DNA of 64,000 nucleotides from NCBI GenBank assembly GCA_025024175.1, contig QCXZ01000045.1:4032649-4096648 (forward strand), read 5' to 3'. Position numbers and translations under genes: made by a program. Each line of letters begins with the position of its first letter. The first letter of the stretch is position 1. The notes under the pieces are model-generated. The model had not been told where the DNA came from, made no database searches, and was given only the letters and a program-made list of their open reading frames with translations. Below, in pieces: positions 36,300 to 47,727 of the stretch. This DNA is from Rhyzopertha dominica. Its lineage: Eukaryota > Arthropoda > Insecta > Coleoptera > Bostrichidae.

Positions 36300-37490
36300 T
36301 TTTTAAAGTAAAGGTAGACTATAGGTTACTCTTTGATACCTGATTAAAGAAATACAAGCAAACCATAAAACATGAAATTATATAAATGCTTTTATAAAAC
36401 TACGAAAAAATCATTTTTATATCCAAGTTTGGAACTTTGGAACAATTAATGTAAGTTCCATTGCAGATCTTTTGTTTCACATAGCAATACTATTTTTATT
36501 GCAAAATTTTTTGTTGCACAAAAATCAATCGTTAATACAATTTTGCATAGGTTTTGTCGATAGGTAACGTGTTTTGAAAACAGATATTCTGGTTAGTTTT
36601 AACGTGATTCCTTTATTTAATCATTCTTTCTAATTCAGGAACTGAATGAAACAAATGTTTTACACAAACTAATTAATAACAGATATATAACAGCATATAG
36701 TGTAGTATTAAACTAACGCTGTTCTTTTAAAATTTTCCTCAAAAAAATGCTATTATTAGTGTATACTGGGATTGGGATACGAATCATTACATGTATGAGC
36801 ACCTTGGCTTGCATATGCACCAACGACTGATGTGAAATAAAATTATTAATATATTTCAGATGCGTGTAAGATATTGCCAAGTTGTTGGGTGTCCGGTTTT
36901 TAAATTATGGTATTACTAATATTATTTATCTATATGATACATTTCCAAAATTAACGTTTTGTTGGTGTTGCTGATTATGGTTTACTACATGTGTGGCTAA
37001 TACATATCTTTATAATATCCCTTTTATCCAATAATATTCTGCTCTTCATCCATTTAAAAGTTTGATCCACGTAAATGTTATCACAAGTGTTACATTGTAG
37101 ATTTTAAGTTACGATACATTGGATTTAAATTTCGTTGGTGTTTTTGATCTTAATTTATTAAAAAATTTGAGCTTTTTTTGATATTGCCTTTTGCTTTTTT
37201 AATATTTTCCAAATTAAAAGTTCTATTTGCTAGTGACCCATAGTTCTGTGTTTCAGCCGTATTACTGTATTTCGCTGGTTGATTACAAACCTCGACTGTC
37301 ACCTCCAGTTTACAACAATCAACCTCATCTGCATATCGGCCTAATAACGTTAATAACTACGTATATCACGCTGACCGTTGTTTCTGTGAAGTTTCGCTTA
37401 CCTGCTGATTTGTTTATTTCATTTTAAACATTTTTTAGAACTTTGTGCTAGACACTTTTCAGAGATGATCAGTGTCTAGATAGTATTTAT
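36300..37490. other. Stretch without recognisable gene
   Basis: The first few hundred bases may be the decayed N-terminal part of PLE copy 3; the remainder shows no frames or repeats I can name. Confidence 0.4.
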
Positions 37491-38754
37491 ATAGGGTTTT
37501 CCAATAGGGACGGGCCGATGTTGAAATGGAATAAAACAAGCTGTGCCTGAGGTATTAACAAAATTCTTTTTTTATTTGAAAGACCAGTGTATGCTATTAT
37601 GTATGAAATATTACAACATTCATATGTCCGCCGCGGCTTCTCACAGTGGCACGAACCCTAGAGATCCAATTTTCAATTACTCTGCCACATAGATCCGGCT
37701 GAATTTGAGCAATGGCATGGGTTATGTTGATCTTGAGGGTGTCAGTTGATTGCAGCTTAAGGGTATAGACATGAGACTTCAGAAAACCATACCAGAAAAA
37801 GTCAATCTTGGTGGCCAATTCACGTCACCTCTACGAGAGATAACCATACCCTCAAACCTATCATGCAGAATGTCTATCGTGGCGTTCGCAGTGTGGCAAG
37901 TAGCGCCGTCCTGCTGAAACCACATGTCGTCCACGTCCATATCGTTTAATTCAGGCCAAAAGAAATTTACTCGCCGGTGACTGTGGTTGCCTCACCAACG
38001 TTGGTTTCAAAAAAGTGCGGACCAATGACGCCTACAGCCCAAAATCCGCACTAAACAGTCACTTTTGGTGGATGCATTGTCATCTGTTGAACTTCGTGTG
38101 GGTTAGCGTCGCCCAATATATGACAATTTTGCTTGTTAACATAGCCATTCAGCGAAAAATGCGCTTCGTCGCTAAAAATGATTTTTCGCCCAAAGTTAAG
38201 ATCCTCTTCCAAACGCTCCAAAGCCCAATTAGCAAACAAACGGCGTTGTCTGTGACCTTTGAGGTCTTGGGTCAGTTAAATCTTGTACGGGTACAGGCCC
38301 AAGTCCTGACGCAAAATCCGCCAAGTTGAAGAATGCGAAAAGCCAATCTCTTGTGCGCCGACGAGGAATTGACTGCCTCGGATTCTCCTGCACACTTTCA
38401 CTGACAGTGGCAATATTTTCGACCGATCTGGCGTTCCTTGTAATAAGGGTTCTCACTGATGGTTTACGAACCGGTCGTCTCAAATTTGGCCATCAAACGT
38501 TGAAGAGTCGACTTTGAAGGGCCACCGCGTCTGCCATAAAATAGACGCAACGCTCGCAAAGTTTTCACTAATGAACACTCATTTTGATAACAGAATTTTA
38601 TCATTTGGACATGTTGCTCAATCGTGTAACTTGACATGATGATTTGGCATCTGTGTCTGAATAAAAAAAACAACATATTTGACAGCGGTCGCTATAACAA
38701 CATGGCCATAACAGCCTGTCAACATCGACTCGTCCCTATTGAAAAACCCCGTAT
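37491..38754 (-). mobile_element. Tc1/mariner-type element with ~32-bp inverted repeats
   Basis: The left end reads GGGTTTTCCAATAGGGACG and the right end, inward, GGGGTTTTTCAATAGGGACG; the match continues to about 32 bases (CGATGTTGA). TA dinucleotides flank both ends. The length, 1.26 kb, is that of a complete element, and a transposase relic fills the minus strand. Confidence 0.88.
37597..38676 (-). pseudogene. Tc1/mariner-type transposase relic
   Basis: From the N-terminus: SYTIEQHVQMIKFCYQNECS and STLQRLMAKFETTGS (helix-turn-helix, about 38640-38464), SVRTLITRNARSVENIATVS, then a frame change to ANWALERLEEDLNFGRK and the first catalytic block IIFSDEAHFSLNGYVNKQN (about 38180). Later frames hold MWFQQDGATCHTA (about 37900), RRGDVNWPPR, and the C-terminal stretch LKINITHAIAQIQPDLCGRV ending NVVIFHT near 37597. 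The third aspartate, expected just after WPPRSxD, is lost where the sequence breaks to FSGM/DFFWYGF. At least four frameshifts. Related in layout to, but clearly a different family from, the 8472-10686 element. Confidence 0.88.
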
Positions 38755-39019
38755 ATTAAATTGCATAATAAATTTTGAGGTGTTTGAAATTGCTATGTGT
38801 AATATAAGTGCTAATAAAATAGTAAATACACTCAAAATTTTTATTTATGTTGTTATCCGTAACGGGGAGTGTGTTTCACATGACTGAGAGTTACACATTA
38901 TGAAAAGCAGAAAAAATTGTAAGAGCAGGAGCAAAACGAAATTTTACTGTATTTTCTGAAACCTTAATTATGAATTCAAAATGTCAGAAATTCCTACCAA
39001 CGCCACAACAACAAACATC

Positions 39020-39260
39020 GCCATCCTCGACGAGAATCAGATTAATTCTAAAGCGGCCGCAAATGGATCAGACCGCAGCAATCCGGCTTAAAAATAATTC
39101 TGGACTGAAGCTATTAAGTAACTCGGTTATCTGCGTCCCCGGGGACGGCGGTCCGGCTCCCTTTTTGCGCCAGATCCGCTGGATATCCCCACGGGACGCT
39201 ACGGGGCGCCGCGATCGCCCGCGTATTGCGGACTCCACCTGTTAAGCGACGTCGTTTGTT
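39020..39260. other. GC-rich, CpG-rich island
   Basis: About 240 bases of GC-rich DNA with many CpG-containing sites (GCGGCCGC, CGCCGCGATCGCC, CCCCGGGGACGG), ending in a G/T-rich run near 39260. This contrasts sharply with AT-rich surroundings. The plus frame at 38970-39245 is open but has no recognisable domain. It could be a promoter-like island, a conserved element or a short exon. Confidence 0.4.
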
Positions 39261-39798
39261 GGGGTGGGGGTGGGGATGCATTCTATGTTGCAGTTAACTA
39301 ATTTTATAGTGATTAGGTATTATTCTAACCATTATTAGACGATCATACAAATAAAGTATCAAATGGAAAACGTTTATTCACAAGACACAAGTACAGTTAG
39401 AATATATAATCATAAATTGTGAACTATTGTACTTATGTACCAACTTCCCAAACCAGAAAATCCGAAGATAAAGGAGGATGTAGGGATGTTAGGATCTGAA
39501 GTTAAATTTTAGGGGTGTATCTACTTGATGCGAAGTAAAACCAATAATACGATTTATAAAATCAACATAATTCTATTTCTCAAAGTAATAAATATGCAAA
39601 TAAAAAATTCTTTTTTTCGTGTATTTGATAGAAATGAACAATATAGTTTAACACAAAATAGTTAAGAAAATTGAGACTTTCTTGTTAGCAACTTCTTTTC
39701 ATTCATTTATTAGAGTAACTACTCGGATAACTATTAAGTGTACAATTGCTTAAATTATTAAACCCTATACTAGAGGATATGCAAAGTGGTTCAGAAAC

Positions 39799-40430
39799 TC
39801 ATAAATTGGAGTTCATTACTCCCCTTAATGTTTCGGATACTGTCGATGTTGACAGTGCAGAAATGATCGAAGATTGCTGCTCAGTTGAATTAGTAAAAAT
39901 TCTTTTTGAAATTTTTACTTTATTTTCTATACTGTCTTGAACATATGCTTCTGCAACTCCACTGCTACGCCAACCATCGTGTCTCTTCAAAACTAAAATG
40001 TCGGTTCCACTATCGGCCAGAAAAGTTGCTGAAGTCCTGCGGAAACAATGTCCTGTGAAACTGTTCGGCTCCGGTAGACCTAAGAATGCGGCAATTTTCC
40101 TTGTATTGTATTGTAGAAGATGTTTATGCCAATTGGTTGAATTGTGCATTTGCCCTGTTTATAATATATAAAGAGTCTACAGTGATCCACACGTTTAGGT
40201 CTTAGCTTCAAGTACTTCTTGTAAATGTCCATGCCGTCTATTTCATCTTCCAATGTTACTCTGAAGACAAGTGTTTTTCTTCTATTTTGTCGTGTAATGT
40301 AACTACTAAGATATGCCCGCAATCTTCTACGTCATCAACTGTCGGAAGTTCAATTCTTCTGCGCTACAAGCTTCGTACAATGCTATTATTTTCATTTATT
40401 AATGAAATTCTTTATATTGTTCGTTGATAA
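39799..40430 (-). pseudogene. Crypton-type tyrosine recombinase relic
   Basis: Tyrosine recombinases of Crypton elements carry out integration by a conserved Arg...His-x-x-Arg...Tyr active site. Minus-strand pieces: YEACSAEELN (about 40370) at the position of the catalytic Arg box, where R is usual after AC but S stands here; LPTVDDVEDCGHILVVTLHD (about 40340); GMDIYKKYLKLRPKRVDHCR; and then a long frame (40149-39799) with FTGHCFRRTSATFLADSGTD, LKRHDGWRSS and VAEAYVQDSIENKVKISKRI. The H-C-F-R box and the tyrosine of AEAY are preserved. Two frameshifts separate the pieces. The C-terminal half is intact enough to have been lost recently relative to the N-terminal half. Confidence 0.82.
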
Positions 40431-41639
40431 ACACTTTTTCGCGACATCACCAGCATTTTAACGTTGAAGATATGCCAGCAATAAATTATATGCAGAAATG
40501 TCCATGTTTTCGTTTAACTGTATAGTGCTTCGTAGCATTGAATACACAGACTAGAGTGTTGAAGCTTTAAGAGTTTTCACCTGTAAAAATATTTAAAACT
40601 AGTTCTTGCATAAATTTCATAAATGAAACAAAAGTACGCAATTAGAATGTTTTCATTTGCTCCTTGTACATTTTTTCATTTCTCCAGAGACAAAACTGCT
40701 GGTAAACTTTCTCGTACTTTGCTTTAGACTTTGCACGTAGCAGGCTTAACTCTGCTTCTAATACTAATTCCAAAATTTCGTCTTTAATTTAACTCGATTG
40801 ATTTATTTTGCAGTTTTCAGGAAGGCTTCATCACAAATTATTTATTTTTTGTCCACACAAACTTGATACAGATTACTTTGAGAACAGGAAAAATTTATTT
40901 TTACACGAAAAAATTACGTCCTTCACACGTAAACTTGTAAAACCATCTACTATTAATATGAAACAAGAATAGAGCAAAATAGGTATGTGAATAAATAATA
41001 ATGAGAAGACAACTTAATAAAATCATTTAAAAATTGGTTTAATTTACTCGTTTGTTAACACTTCCCTTTTAAATGTATTTTTTTCTTGATGAGTGAATTG
41101 CATCTAATACTGAGTCAATAGCGGTTAGTTCTTTATAAAATTCTGTGCAATTATAGTTAAAATTAATTTTTCTTGTGAGCAAAGGTTTAAGGATAGATAG
41201 TCACTTTTAAACTTGTTTTATTACCAGTCCAAATGTTAATTATGTGTGTAAACACTCTAGTTGTGCATTTGTGCCAGATGGGCACATACTAAATTCAATA
41301 AATAATATAAGATTTGTGTATAGATGTCTGTTTTCCACAAAAAAATAAATGTCTATTCATAGATCACTTAAATGAACTTTTTTTAGTCCACTCGGCAATT
41401 TTATCAGCAGTTTTAGTATAGTTTATTTATAACACTATGTTACTTCATCATACTTTCATGTTTTCACCATTCCAGTGCAAAATTGGAGTGGCATTTAACA
41501 AGCCCCAATCAAACTATTGTAACTTATTACACTATGGATTCTCCCACTGTCTTAAATAACAAACAGCAGTTTGATAAATTTTCCGTTCTACTAATGTTAT
41601 CATATTGGACTCCTATAAAGACAACGTAGTTTTTAGATT
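40431..41639. other. Stretch without recognisable gene
   Basis: Possibly remains of the N-terminal Crypton region at its start and of the hAT C-terminus at its end; nothing can be read with confidence. Confidence 0.4.
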
Positions 41640-42510
41640 TAATGGAAGAAATTTAGTGCTACTCCTCNCTTCAAGCTTCAGTATTAAACATATACATGTT
41701 TACACTTCCAACAGCGGAAACTATTTTGTGTACAAAAAATAACAAAAATTCAGTAGTAGAATTTTTAAAAATCGTTCAGATAATTGTAGGACATCATCTA
41801 GTAATGCAGAATACATTTGAAGCATTCTTAAATGGCTTGTAAAAGAGCTAACCAACTGGTGCTGCAATACCATACAACCTTTTTATACTCTGTGCTAACA
41901 AATTCACAGAACTCATTCACTTTGTCGTTGCGTACTGTATATATGTAAAAGATAGAATAAACTTTTACCAAAAGTACTTCAACATCGGCTGGTAGGATGT
42001 TACAAGCAATCTTTTGTTCAATATATGAGCTGTACACCCTATTCCTAAGAGAGATGAATTATTTAAAGGTTTTTAACTTAATGAAACATATTACTGAGCC
42101 CTTGACGACTTACTCCTCCAAAGCATTGTCAGCACAAAGAGCTATGATTTTGTTATTCAAATCTATTGAACCTAGTGTTTCCAATAAGTATGCACTAATT
42201 ATTTCAGATGTTTTTCCTGGTAAAACTTCAAATTTAAAATTAAAGACAGGTATCAATTTGATGTTTTTATGATTAGAAGCGTCATAACACACACTAACAA
42301 AATTCACTATAGACAAATCATATTTTAAAGTTTCGGTAGCAAAAGGTCTTCGAACTGAAGAGATAGTATGAATTAATTTATAAGTACGATCTCCGAACCT
42401 AAAACTGCATTCGTGTGTTTCAACATGGTGTGGCGTTCTAGAACACTGCTGCCCCCTACGTGTAATTGAAAAACTGGATGAATAGGAGGTGCAATAAATA
42501 TGGGTCAAGT
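41640..42510 (-). pseudogene. hAT-type transposase-like relic
   Basis: Minus-strand frames match the catalytic region of a large hAT-like protein family found across arthropods and other animals. The first frame (42583-42110) contains HHVETHECSFRF, FVSVCYDASNHKNIKLIPVF, LPGKTSEIISAYLLETLGSI and IALCADNALEE; the D of the DASNHK motif and the D of ALCADN are at expected catalytic-core positions. A second frame (42037-41828) continues with ADVEVLLVKVYSIFYIYTVR, NEFCEFVSTEYKKVVWYC and STSWLALLQAI, the part that ends in the conserved TRW-like tryptophan. A third weak piece (FLLFFVHKIVSAV) lies near 41720. About 25 residues are lost between the first two frames. The 5' end abuts the mariner at 42567. 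Confidence 0.75.
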
Positions 42511-42566
42511 CTCTTCGATTTCTTCTTAAAAATGGATAGGTTGATTTCGATGAAATGTTGAAGGTA

Positions 42567-43687
42567 CACAGGTGTACAACCAAGTTTTGAGTTTTTTTTT
42601 TAATTTTTAAGCTTTATTACCTTTGACCATCTTTCAGGTAACATACTGATACCGCGTTTAAAAAAAATTCATCTTTTAAGACGATCCAAGAATCGACCCA
42701 ATTTTTTACTCTTTGTAAGAAGTGGTAATCCGAAGGAGCAATGTCTGGCGAATACGGCGGGTGATCTAGGGCATCCCAATTATAATAAGTGCCTCCAAAA
42801 TTGCTTTCACGACTTTAGCAACATGGGGCCGAGTGTTGTCATGCTGAAAAATCACTTTGTCATGCATTAGGGACTTTTAAGCTTCAATTCTCGACTCAAT
42901 TGCATCAACTGTTATTGGTAACGTTGGGCAGTGATGGTTTCGTTAGTCTGCAGTAGCTCATAGTAGATCACTGCGACCTGGTCCCACCAAATGCATACCA
43001 TTAGCTTCTTGCTATGAATATCCGGTTTGCCGTTGAAATTAATGCATGACCGGGCTTTTCCCAGGATTTTCTACGCTTTGGATTATCGTAGTAGATACAC
43101 TTTTCGTCCCCTGTCACTATTTGATGCAAACAGCCCTGCCGATTTTGCCGTTGGAGCAGTTGTTCTCACGTGAAAAAACGGCGTTCGAAGTCTCTTGGCT
43201 TGAGTTCATGCGGAATCCAAATTCCTTGTTTTTGCACCATACCCATGGCTTTCAGACGGTTTGAAATAGCTTGTTGAGTCACTCCCAAGGTATTCAACCA
43301 GCTCCTCTTGAGTTCCGCATGAATCTTGGTCCAATAATGCCTCCAACTTAGCGTCTTCAAACTTTACTGACCTCCCTTAGCGTTCTTTGTTACTGGTGTC
43401 GAAATCGCCACTTTTATATCTCCGGAACCAGTGTCCTTCAGCTTCTCTTTTCTTCAAAATAAAGCAAAAAAGCAGCGCTTCCCGCAAATATTGGCTTGCT
43501 GGCACGAAAGTTGACATGGTTGGAGCACAAAGAATGCGTGTTGTTTACACTTCAGTGAAGTGACATACTGATTATTAAAAGAAAATGGCGACACTTTAGA
43601 ATGAATTTAGACCACAATGTGGTCCAATGCTATTTACTACTAGTTACGCCATCTTTGGTAAACCTCTCAGAACTTATTTGTACATTA
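42567..43687 (-). mobile_element. Mos1-like mariner element with transposase relic
   Basis: The ends resemble mariner repeats: left CAGGTGTACAACCAAGTTTTGAG, and right, inward, ATGTACAAATAAGTTCTGAG, with TA at the flanks. The minus strand carries a transposase relic: ALLFCFILKKREAEGH, WFRRYKSGDFDT, a helix-turn-helix block (EELV and VTQQAISNRLKAMGMVQKQG), WIPHELKPRDFERRFFT, the first catalytic motif VTGDEK (about 43100), a second HDNTRPHVAKVVKAILE (about 42820), and the third YSPDIAPSDYH (about 42740), the DD34D arrangement of mariner. Internal losses (about 20 residues near the N-terminus, another after SDYH), several stops and frameshifts explain why it is 1.12 kb rather than ~1.3 kb. Confidence 0.88.
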
Positions 43688-43899
43688 TATATATACCTAC
43701 GTTTTCGGTTTTGATTTTGAAAGGTACCTAAACCTAAAACAAAACGTTTATATGAGAATTAAAATTAAAATCGACTACCAATTCACATTTGTATTTTCTA
43801 ATAATAATCAGGCATTAGGTTTTAGGTTGTTTTTTTTTATAATTTTTGTCTATTTGGCAATCAGCCAGCGCATTAGTTTTATTGTGGTTTGTTGACATA

Positions 43900-44030
43900 T
43901 TACATATTCTACATATATAAAGGGATATTCACAAACACGCATGCCCTAGGCGGGACTCAAACCCGCAGCCTCTGTGTACATTGGCAGTCGCGCCTGGGTG
44001 CGCTGCCCACTAGACCACCGCGGCCAGCGG
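43900..44030 (-). mobile_element. tRNA-derived SINE
   Basis: On the minus strand: an A-box-like TGGTCTAGTGGGC, a B-box-like GGTTTGAGTCC about 50 bases later, then GCCTAGGGCATGCGTGTTTGTG and an AT-rich tail (about 43900). It has the order tRNA-like head, short unique body, AT tail, typical of SINEs. It is more complete than the family member at 21630-21695. Replication would depend on a partner LINE. Confidence 0.72.
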
Positions 44031-44389
44031 ATTTTGTTTTAGGTTATGACGGCTACGCAATTACGCTCTGACATTACTGTGATATATATTACACTATGAA
44101 GTTAGCTACGCCTGACTGCATGAGAAAATATCCTTTTGCACATTTTAGACAAAAAATAAATAAAAATACCGTATTGAAAGCAGACTCACAAACAAAAATA
44201 CAAACCAGTCGGGGTAAATCCGAACGGTTGGTCACCTTAGTACAGGCCGTCCAGAATTCATGTGTTTTCCGAGGTATCTCGGCAACCATAAGAGACGTTT
44301 GGGTCGAATTTTTAAGCAAAATTTTGGAATTGTAAATAAAGTCGTATAACTTCATTATTTAAAAAAAATTAAAAAACTGTATAGGCATT

Positions 44390-44587
44390 TTTGCACAGAA
44401 TTTGACAAATTGAATAAAAAAAGAGTTTATTTATTTCTGAGATATGACACACAGTTATGTTTTTTACATAGCAGTCATGGATGGCCTTAACAGATCCTGA
44501 TTTTCTATTTTGTAACCAAATTGATTTAATCGATAATTTCCGTAAGCGCCTGGATGCATGAATCATTTATAGAAAACTGTATTGAAA
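44390..44587. repeat. MITE-type repeat fragment
   Basis: Read from 44587 inward on the minus strand, TTTTCTATAAATGATTCATGC followed by ATCCAGGCGCTTACGGAAATTATCGATTAAATCAATTTG matches, with few differences, the left end of the MITE at 59325-59702. The opposite end is not recognisable, so this is a partial copy or a decayed terminal part of the parent Tc1/mariner element. Confidence 0.6.
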
Positions 44588-44779
44588 ACTGAAAAAAAGT
44601 GTAAGCTACAAGAAACATGTATATCAATAGATTCCAAGACAGTCGTCAACCGGAACTTCGAATATTTTTGAAAATGGATCGCGACTTACAATTTTGGCAT
44701 AAACGCTAAATATTATAGAAAACTAAAAACTAAAAATGTTAAAATTGTTATTCTTACTTATTTATACACTTCAAGCATC

Positions 44780-45250
44780 TTCTACAGACCGCTGATTCCG
44801 CGGTTGTAAATGCACTCTAGCTATTTTTCGTACTAAAATATGGAATCTTTCTTCTAATTCTTATATTGTGTTTGAAGGTGTTTCTAGGTTTTTACTATTA
44901 ATTTTTCAAATATCGCCATAAAAATCTAAAGGAGTCAGATCCACAGATCTAGCGGGTCATTTATTAATTAATTACGTGCTGGTATACCATCTTGCTGACA
45001 CCATATGCCAGCTGCTCTAACATTTAGAGGCAAAAAATGTTGTCTCAAGCGGCCCTACAAGTCTGTTAGCAAGTGCAACAATAGTAATTTATATTTCTGT
45101 TGAAAATAGACATATAATCCTGTTCGGCAAGTTTTCTTCGATGCGGCATTTTCGCAGTTACCTCCTACAGAACCGTATGCGTCGTTCTGGATCTCCTGCG
45201 CGCAAATCATGGATTTTCCTAACTTTATAGTTAGATCATACGTCAAAACC
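44780..45250 (-). pseudogene. Tc1/mariner-type transposase relic
   Basis: Minus-strand traces of the catalytic region: LLLHLLTDL (about 45070), LRQHFLPLNVRAAGIWCQQD followed by GIPAR (about 45000), where the D of QQD is the second catalytic aspartate, and SVDLTPLDFYG (about 44930), holding the third. The C-terminal stretch ELEERFHILVRKIARVHLQP follows. Frames break between them. The first catalytic block was not found, and no terminal repeats could be paired. It resembles the relic at 31150-31738 in the QQDG region. Confidence 0.6.
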
Positions 45251-45359
45251 ATCGAATATATTTATATAGATATCACCGTTAAATAAATATTACCTCTTCA
45301 AATACAGTCCATCTCGGCAATTTTACATTTCAAAATCGCCAGCTTCAACCAATTAATCA

Positions 45360-45540
45360 CACCCCGACCGTTCCCAGATTTTAATTTGAGAATAATCCGC
45401 CAATATTCATAGCATGGAATACATCGAGTCGGCCGCAATCGCCAATTTCGGTCTTACGTCCGCCTGTAAATTATAATTGGCTGTCAAATTAGGCCTTGCT
45501 GGAGATTGATTGCGGGTGGGCATTAGCAGTTTAGACCGCG
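45360..45540. promoter_or_regulatory. Candidate conserved non-coding island
   Basis: Complex GC-balanced DNA with TAAATTATAATTGGCTGTCAAA-like homeodomain cores and CGGCCGCAATCGCC. No open frame or repeat. Candidate enhancer by composition only. Confidence 0.3.
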
Positions 45541-45543
45541 CGC

Positions 45544-45566
45544 ATAGGGACCATTGTGGTCCCTAT
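45544..45566. repeat. Perfect 10-bp palindrome with 3-base loop
   Basis: ATAGGGACCA and TGGTCCCTAT flank TTG. It lies immediately after the non-coding island at 45360-45540. Confidence 0.7.
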
Positions 45567-46106
45567 CTGAACGCATCCTTTGTTCATTGTGTATTCCAAA
45601 TAAGACCAGAAACTAGGATTACTACCGATTATGCGCTTGTTATGGAGCCATCCGGGTAGAGCGGAGATCGTAGATTTCAATTTGGGATAACGGGTCTGTT
45701 TAAGACGACTGCTTGGAATGGTGGATGACAATGTAAACGAGAGGTAATAAATTGCTATGGTATACAGCCGATGTATTTTTATGCATACAGTTATTGTGGG
45801 ACCTGAAATATACTGCGACTTCAACTTAATGGTCTATTTAGAAGTAAAGATACATTTATTGTTCCGAAGAAATTATCCACGCATTATATAACAGATTGAA
45901 GTGACATGATTGAATGGGTTTGTAGTTCTCCTAGACCCAATGAAGTGATATACTAGCAACAAAAAATATTTCTAATATTATATTGTGCTACCTCTAAAGT
46001 TTTCCGTCAAATCCAAATATTGCTACAACGTCACTTGACCCGGCTAGAGTGGGGAGTGTGTTGGGATCGCATTTCGCGTTTATGACTCATAGAAGAGACT
46101 ACTGTT

Positions 46107-46599
46107 CAGTGTTGCCAATTAGCGGATAAACTTCTCGCCTAGCGGGAAAATATACGTTTTTGCTCTTAGCGGATATTTTAACGGAATAAGTATCTAATAT
46201 AGTATCTACAATCGATTTATTTATGCTAGGTGACTCGATGATTACTGTATTCCTTGCCTGGGAAATATTATATTTCCTGCTTATTTTACCTACCAATCCA
46301 AAATTCAACCAACGTCTCGCTAGTGCTTGTGTATTTCACGTTGCAGCTCAGACCGTCAGATGACGCAGATATTATCTTAAACCAAGTAAAAAGCAACGAA
46401 ACATATTTCTGAAAGGGACACGATGAGCTCGACAACGAAATTTTTAATGTTATAGCATAATATGTAGGAAACTAATAATTATTTATGTAAAATAAATAAT
46501 AAATCCCGTTTTATATCAACAGATTATCCTGTCTTAAAATTTTTGCTGATTCGATGTGGCAGTCTAGCGGAATTTCTGTCAGCCCCAGTGGCAACACTG
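46107..46599. mobile_element. Small hAT-like non-autonomous element
   Basis: Ends are CAGTGTTGCCA (46107-46117) and its reverse complement TGGCAACACTG (46589-46599), and interior TAGCGGA motifs recur at both ends. CAGTG...GCCA termini are common in hAT-type elements. Flanking 8-base sequences do not match, so the target duplication has decayed. No transposase is encoded; the minus frame at 46099-46308 mostly reads through the terminal region. Confidence 0.55.
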
Positions 46600-46685
46600 T
46601 AGACAGATGATCTGTTTGTTTACATTTGCGTTTGGCTTGGTTTTGCAAGGAGGATTTATATTTTATATTTTTGCCTCTATTTTCT

Positions 46686-46841
46686 TTAACACAAACGACT
46701 TGCTGTTAGTGCTACACCTACTGCATCACACCACAATTTTCGACTCGATTTTTTTTCGGGTACAATTAAAAATTTCTTCTCTAGAGCAACAATGCTAGTA
46801 TTTGCGCATGCTGGCACAAAACATTGCTTTTCAGCAGCCAT
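46686..46841 (-). pseudogene. THAP-type zinc finger fragment
   Basis: From an ATG at 46839-46841 the minus strand encodes MAAEKQCFVPACANTS, then KKFLIVPEKKSSRKLWCDAV and ASRLC before a stop. The C-x4-C pair, the basic FLIVPEKKSSRKLW core with invariant tryptophan, and a third cysteine 39 residues after the second fit the C2CH pattern of THAP domains, found in P-element-type transposases and host DNA-binding proteins. The expected C-x-x-H histidine is not in frame, so it is either truncated or a first exon joined by splicing. The rest of the protein is not seen. Confidence 0.5.
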
Positions 46842-47394
46842 TTCGTCCGCGTTTTGAACGATATAATCGTGATCGATAAACAAAAGCAAAAAAACAAGAA
46901 AAAAATACAGCTACTGCACATCACAAGCGGCAGGGTCAACCTTCGTCACATATTCAAATATTTAAACTTTTTACATTTATCTAAGCGATTTGGAAAAAAT
47001 GAAAAAAACAGGGGTCTATTATCTTTTATGTAGATTCATATTCTGCAATAAAAAAAATATGGTCTACAACCCTATTCTGGTACTGGTAGGTCTTTATACA
47101 ATATTATGCAGTTATTACAATTACAACATGCGGCCGAATGGAATGCATCACAGAGCGCTGCAGCGCACGGGAAGGTTGAAGGTAGGTTTAATAATACATT
47201 TGAGATAAAGTGCCGCAGCAAATTAATTATTCAAAAACTCATCAATACTGTAGAATGTGTTTATGTCGCGAAATTTTTTATGTAGCAAGGAATTTGTCTA
47301 TATTTTTAATCCAGAATAAAGAGGCGTTGTCTGGCTGTGAGATAGGTCAGGTCAGGTCAGAAAGGTCGAAACAAAACTGTTTCTATGACGCGTA

Positions 47395-47645
47395 TTATAT
47401 TGATGTATATCTGAGAAAGTTGCTTTTGAGTGTATAAATGGCATAAATGTATAAATTTGTTACTGTAAATATTTTTAATGCAGAAAGTTTAGACCTACAC
47501 GAGTCATATTTGTGCATGAAGGTGATGTTCCTGATTGCGCGTTTTTGTATAGTAAAAATCAAAGATGCATTAGCATCAGAACCCCAAAATTCTATTCCGT
47601 ATCGCACAAGACTCTCAAAGTAGGCATGATATGCCACCTTGCATG
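47395..47645 (-). pseudogene. LINE fragment, C-terminal part of a jockey/CR1-type ORF2
   Basis: The minus strand reads KVAYHAYFESLVRYGIEFWG, then IFTIQKRAIRNITFMHKYDS and LSALKIFTVTNLYIYAIYTL. This is the conserved post-RT segment of jockey-like LINEs (Y..LRYGI.FWG...QKRAIR...LKILTLTNLYIY). The frame is open into a (CT)n tract at 47658, which replaced the upstream coding sequence. Only this 80-residue part remains. Confidence 0.8.
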
Positions 47646-47653
47646 TACCCAAG

Positions 47654-47657
<4 letters not shown>

Positions 47658-47723
<66 letters not shown>
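47658..47723. repeat. (CT)n microsatellite
   Basis: About 33 uninterrupted CT units. It sits at the 5' break of the LINE fragment. Long Ser/Leu or Arg/Glu frames across it are artefacts of the repeat. Confidence 0.97.
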
Positions 47724-47727
<4 letters not shown>

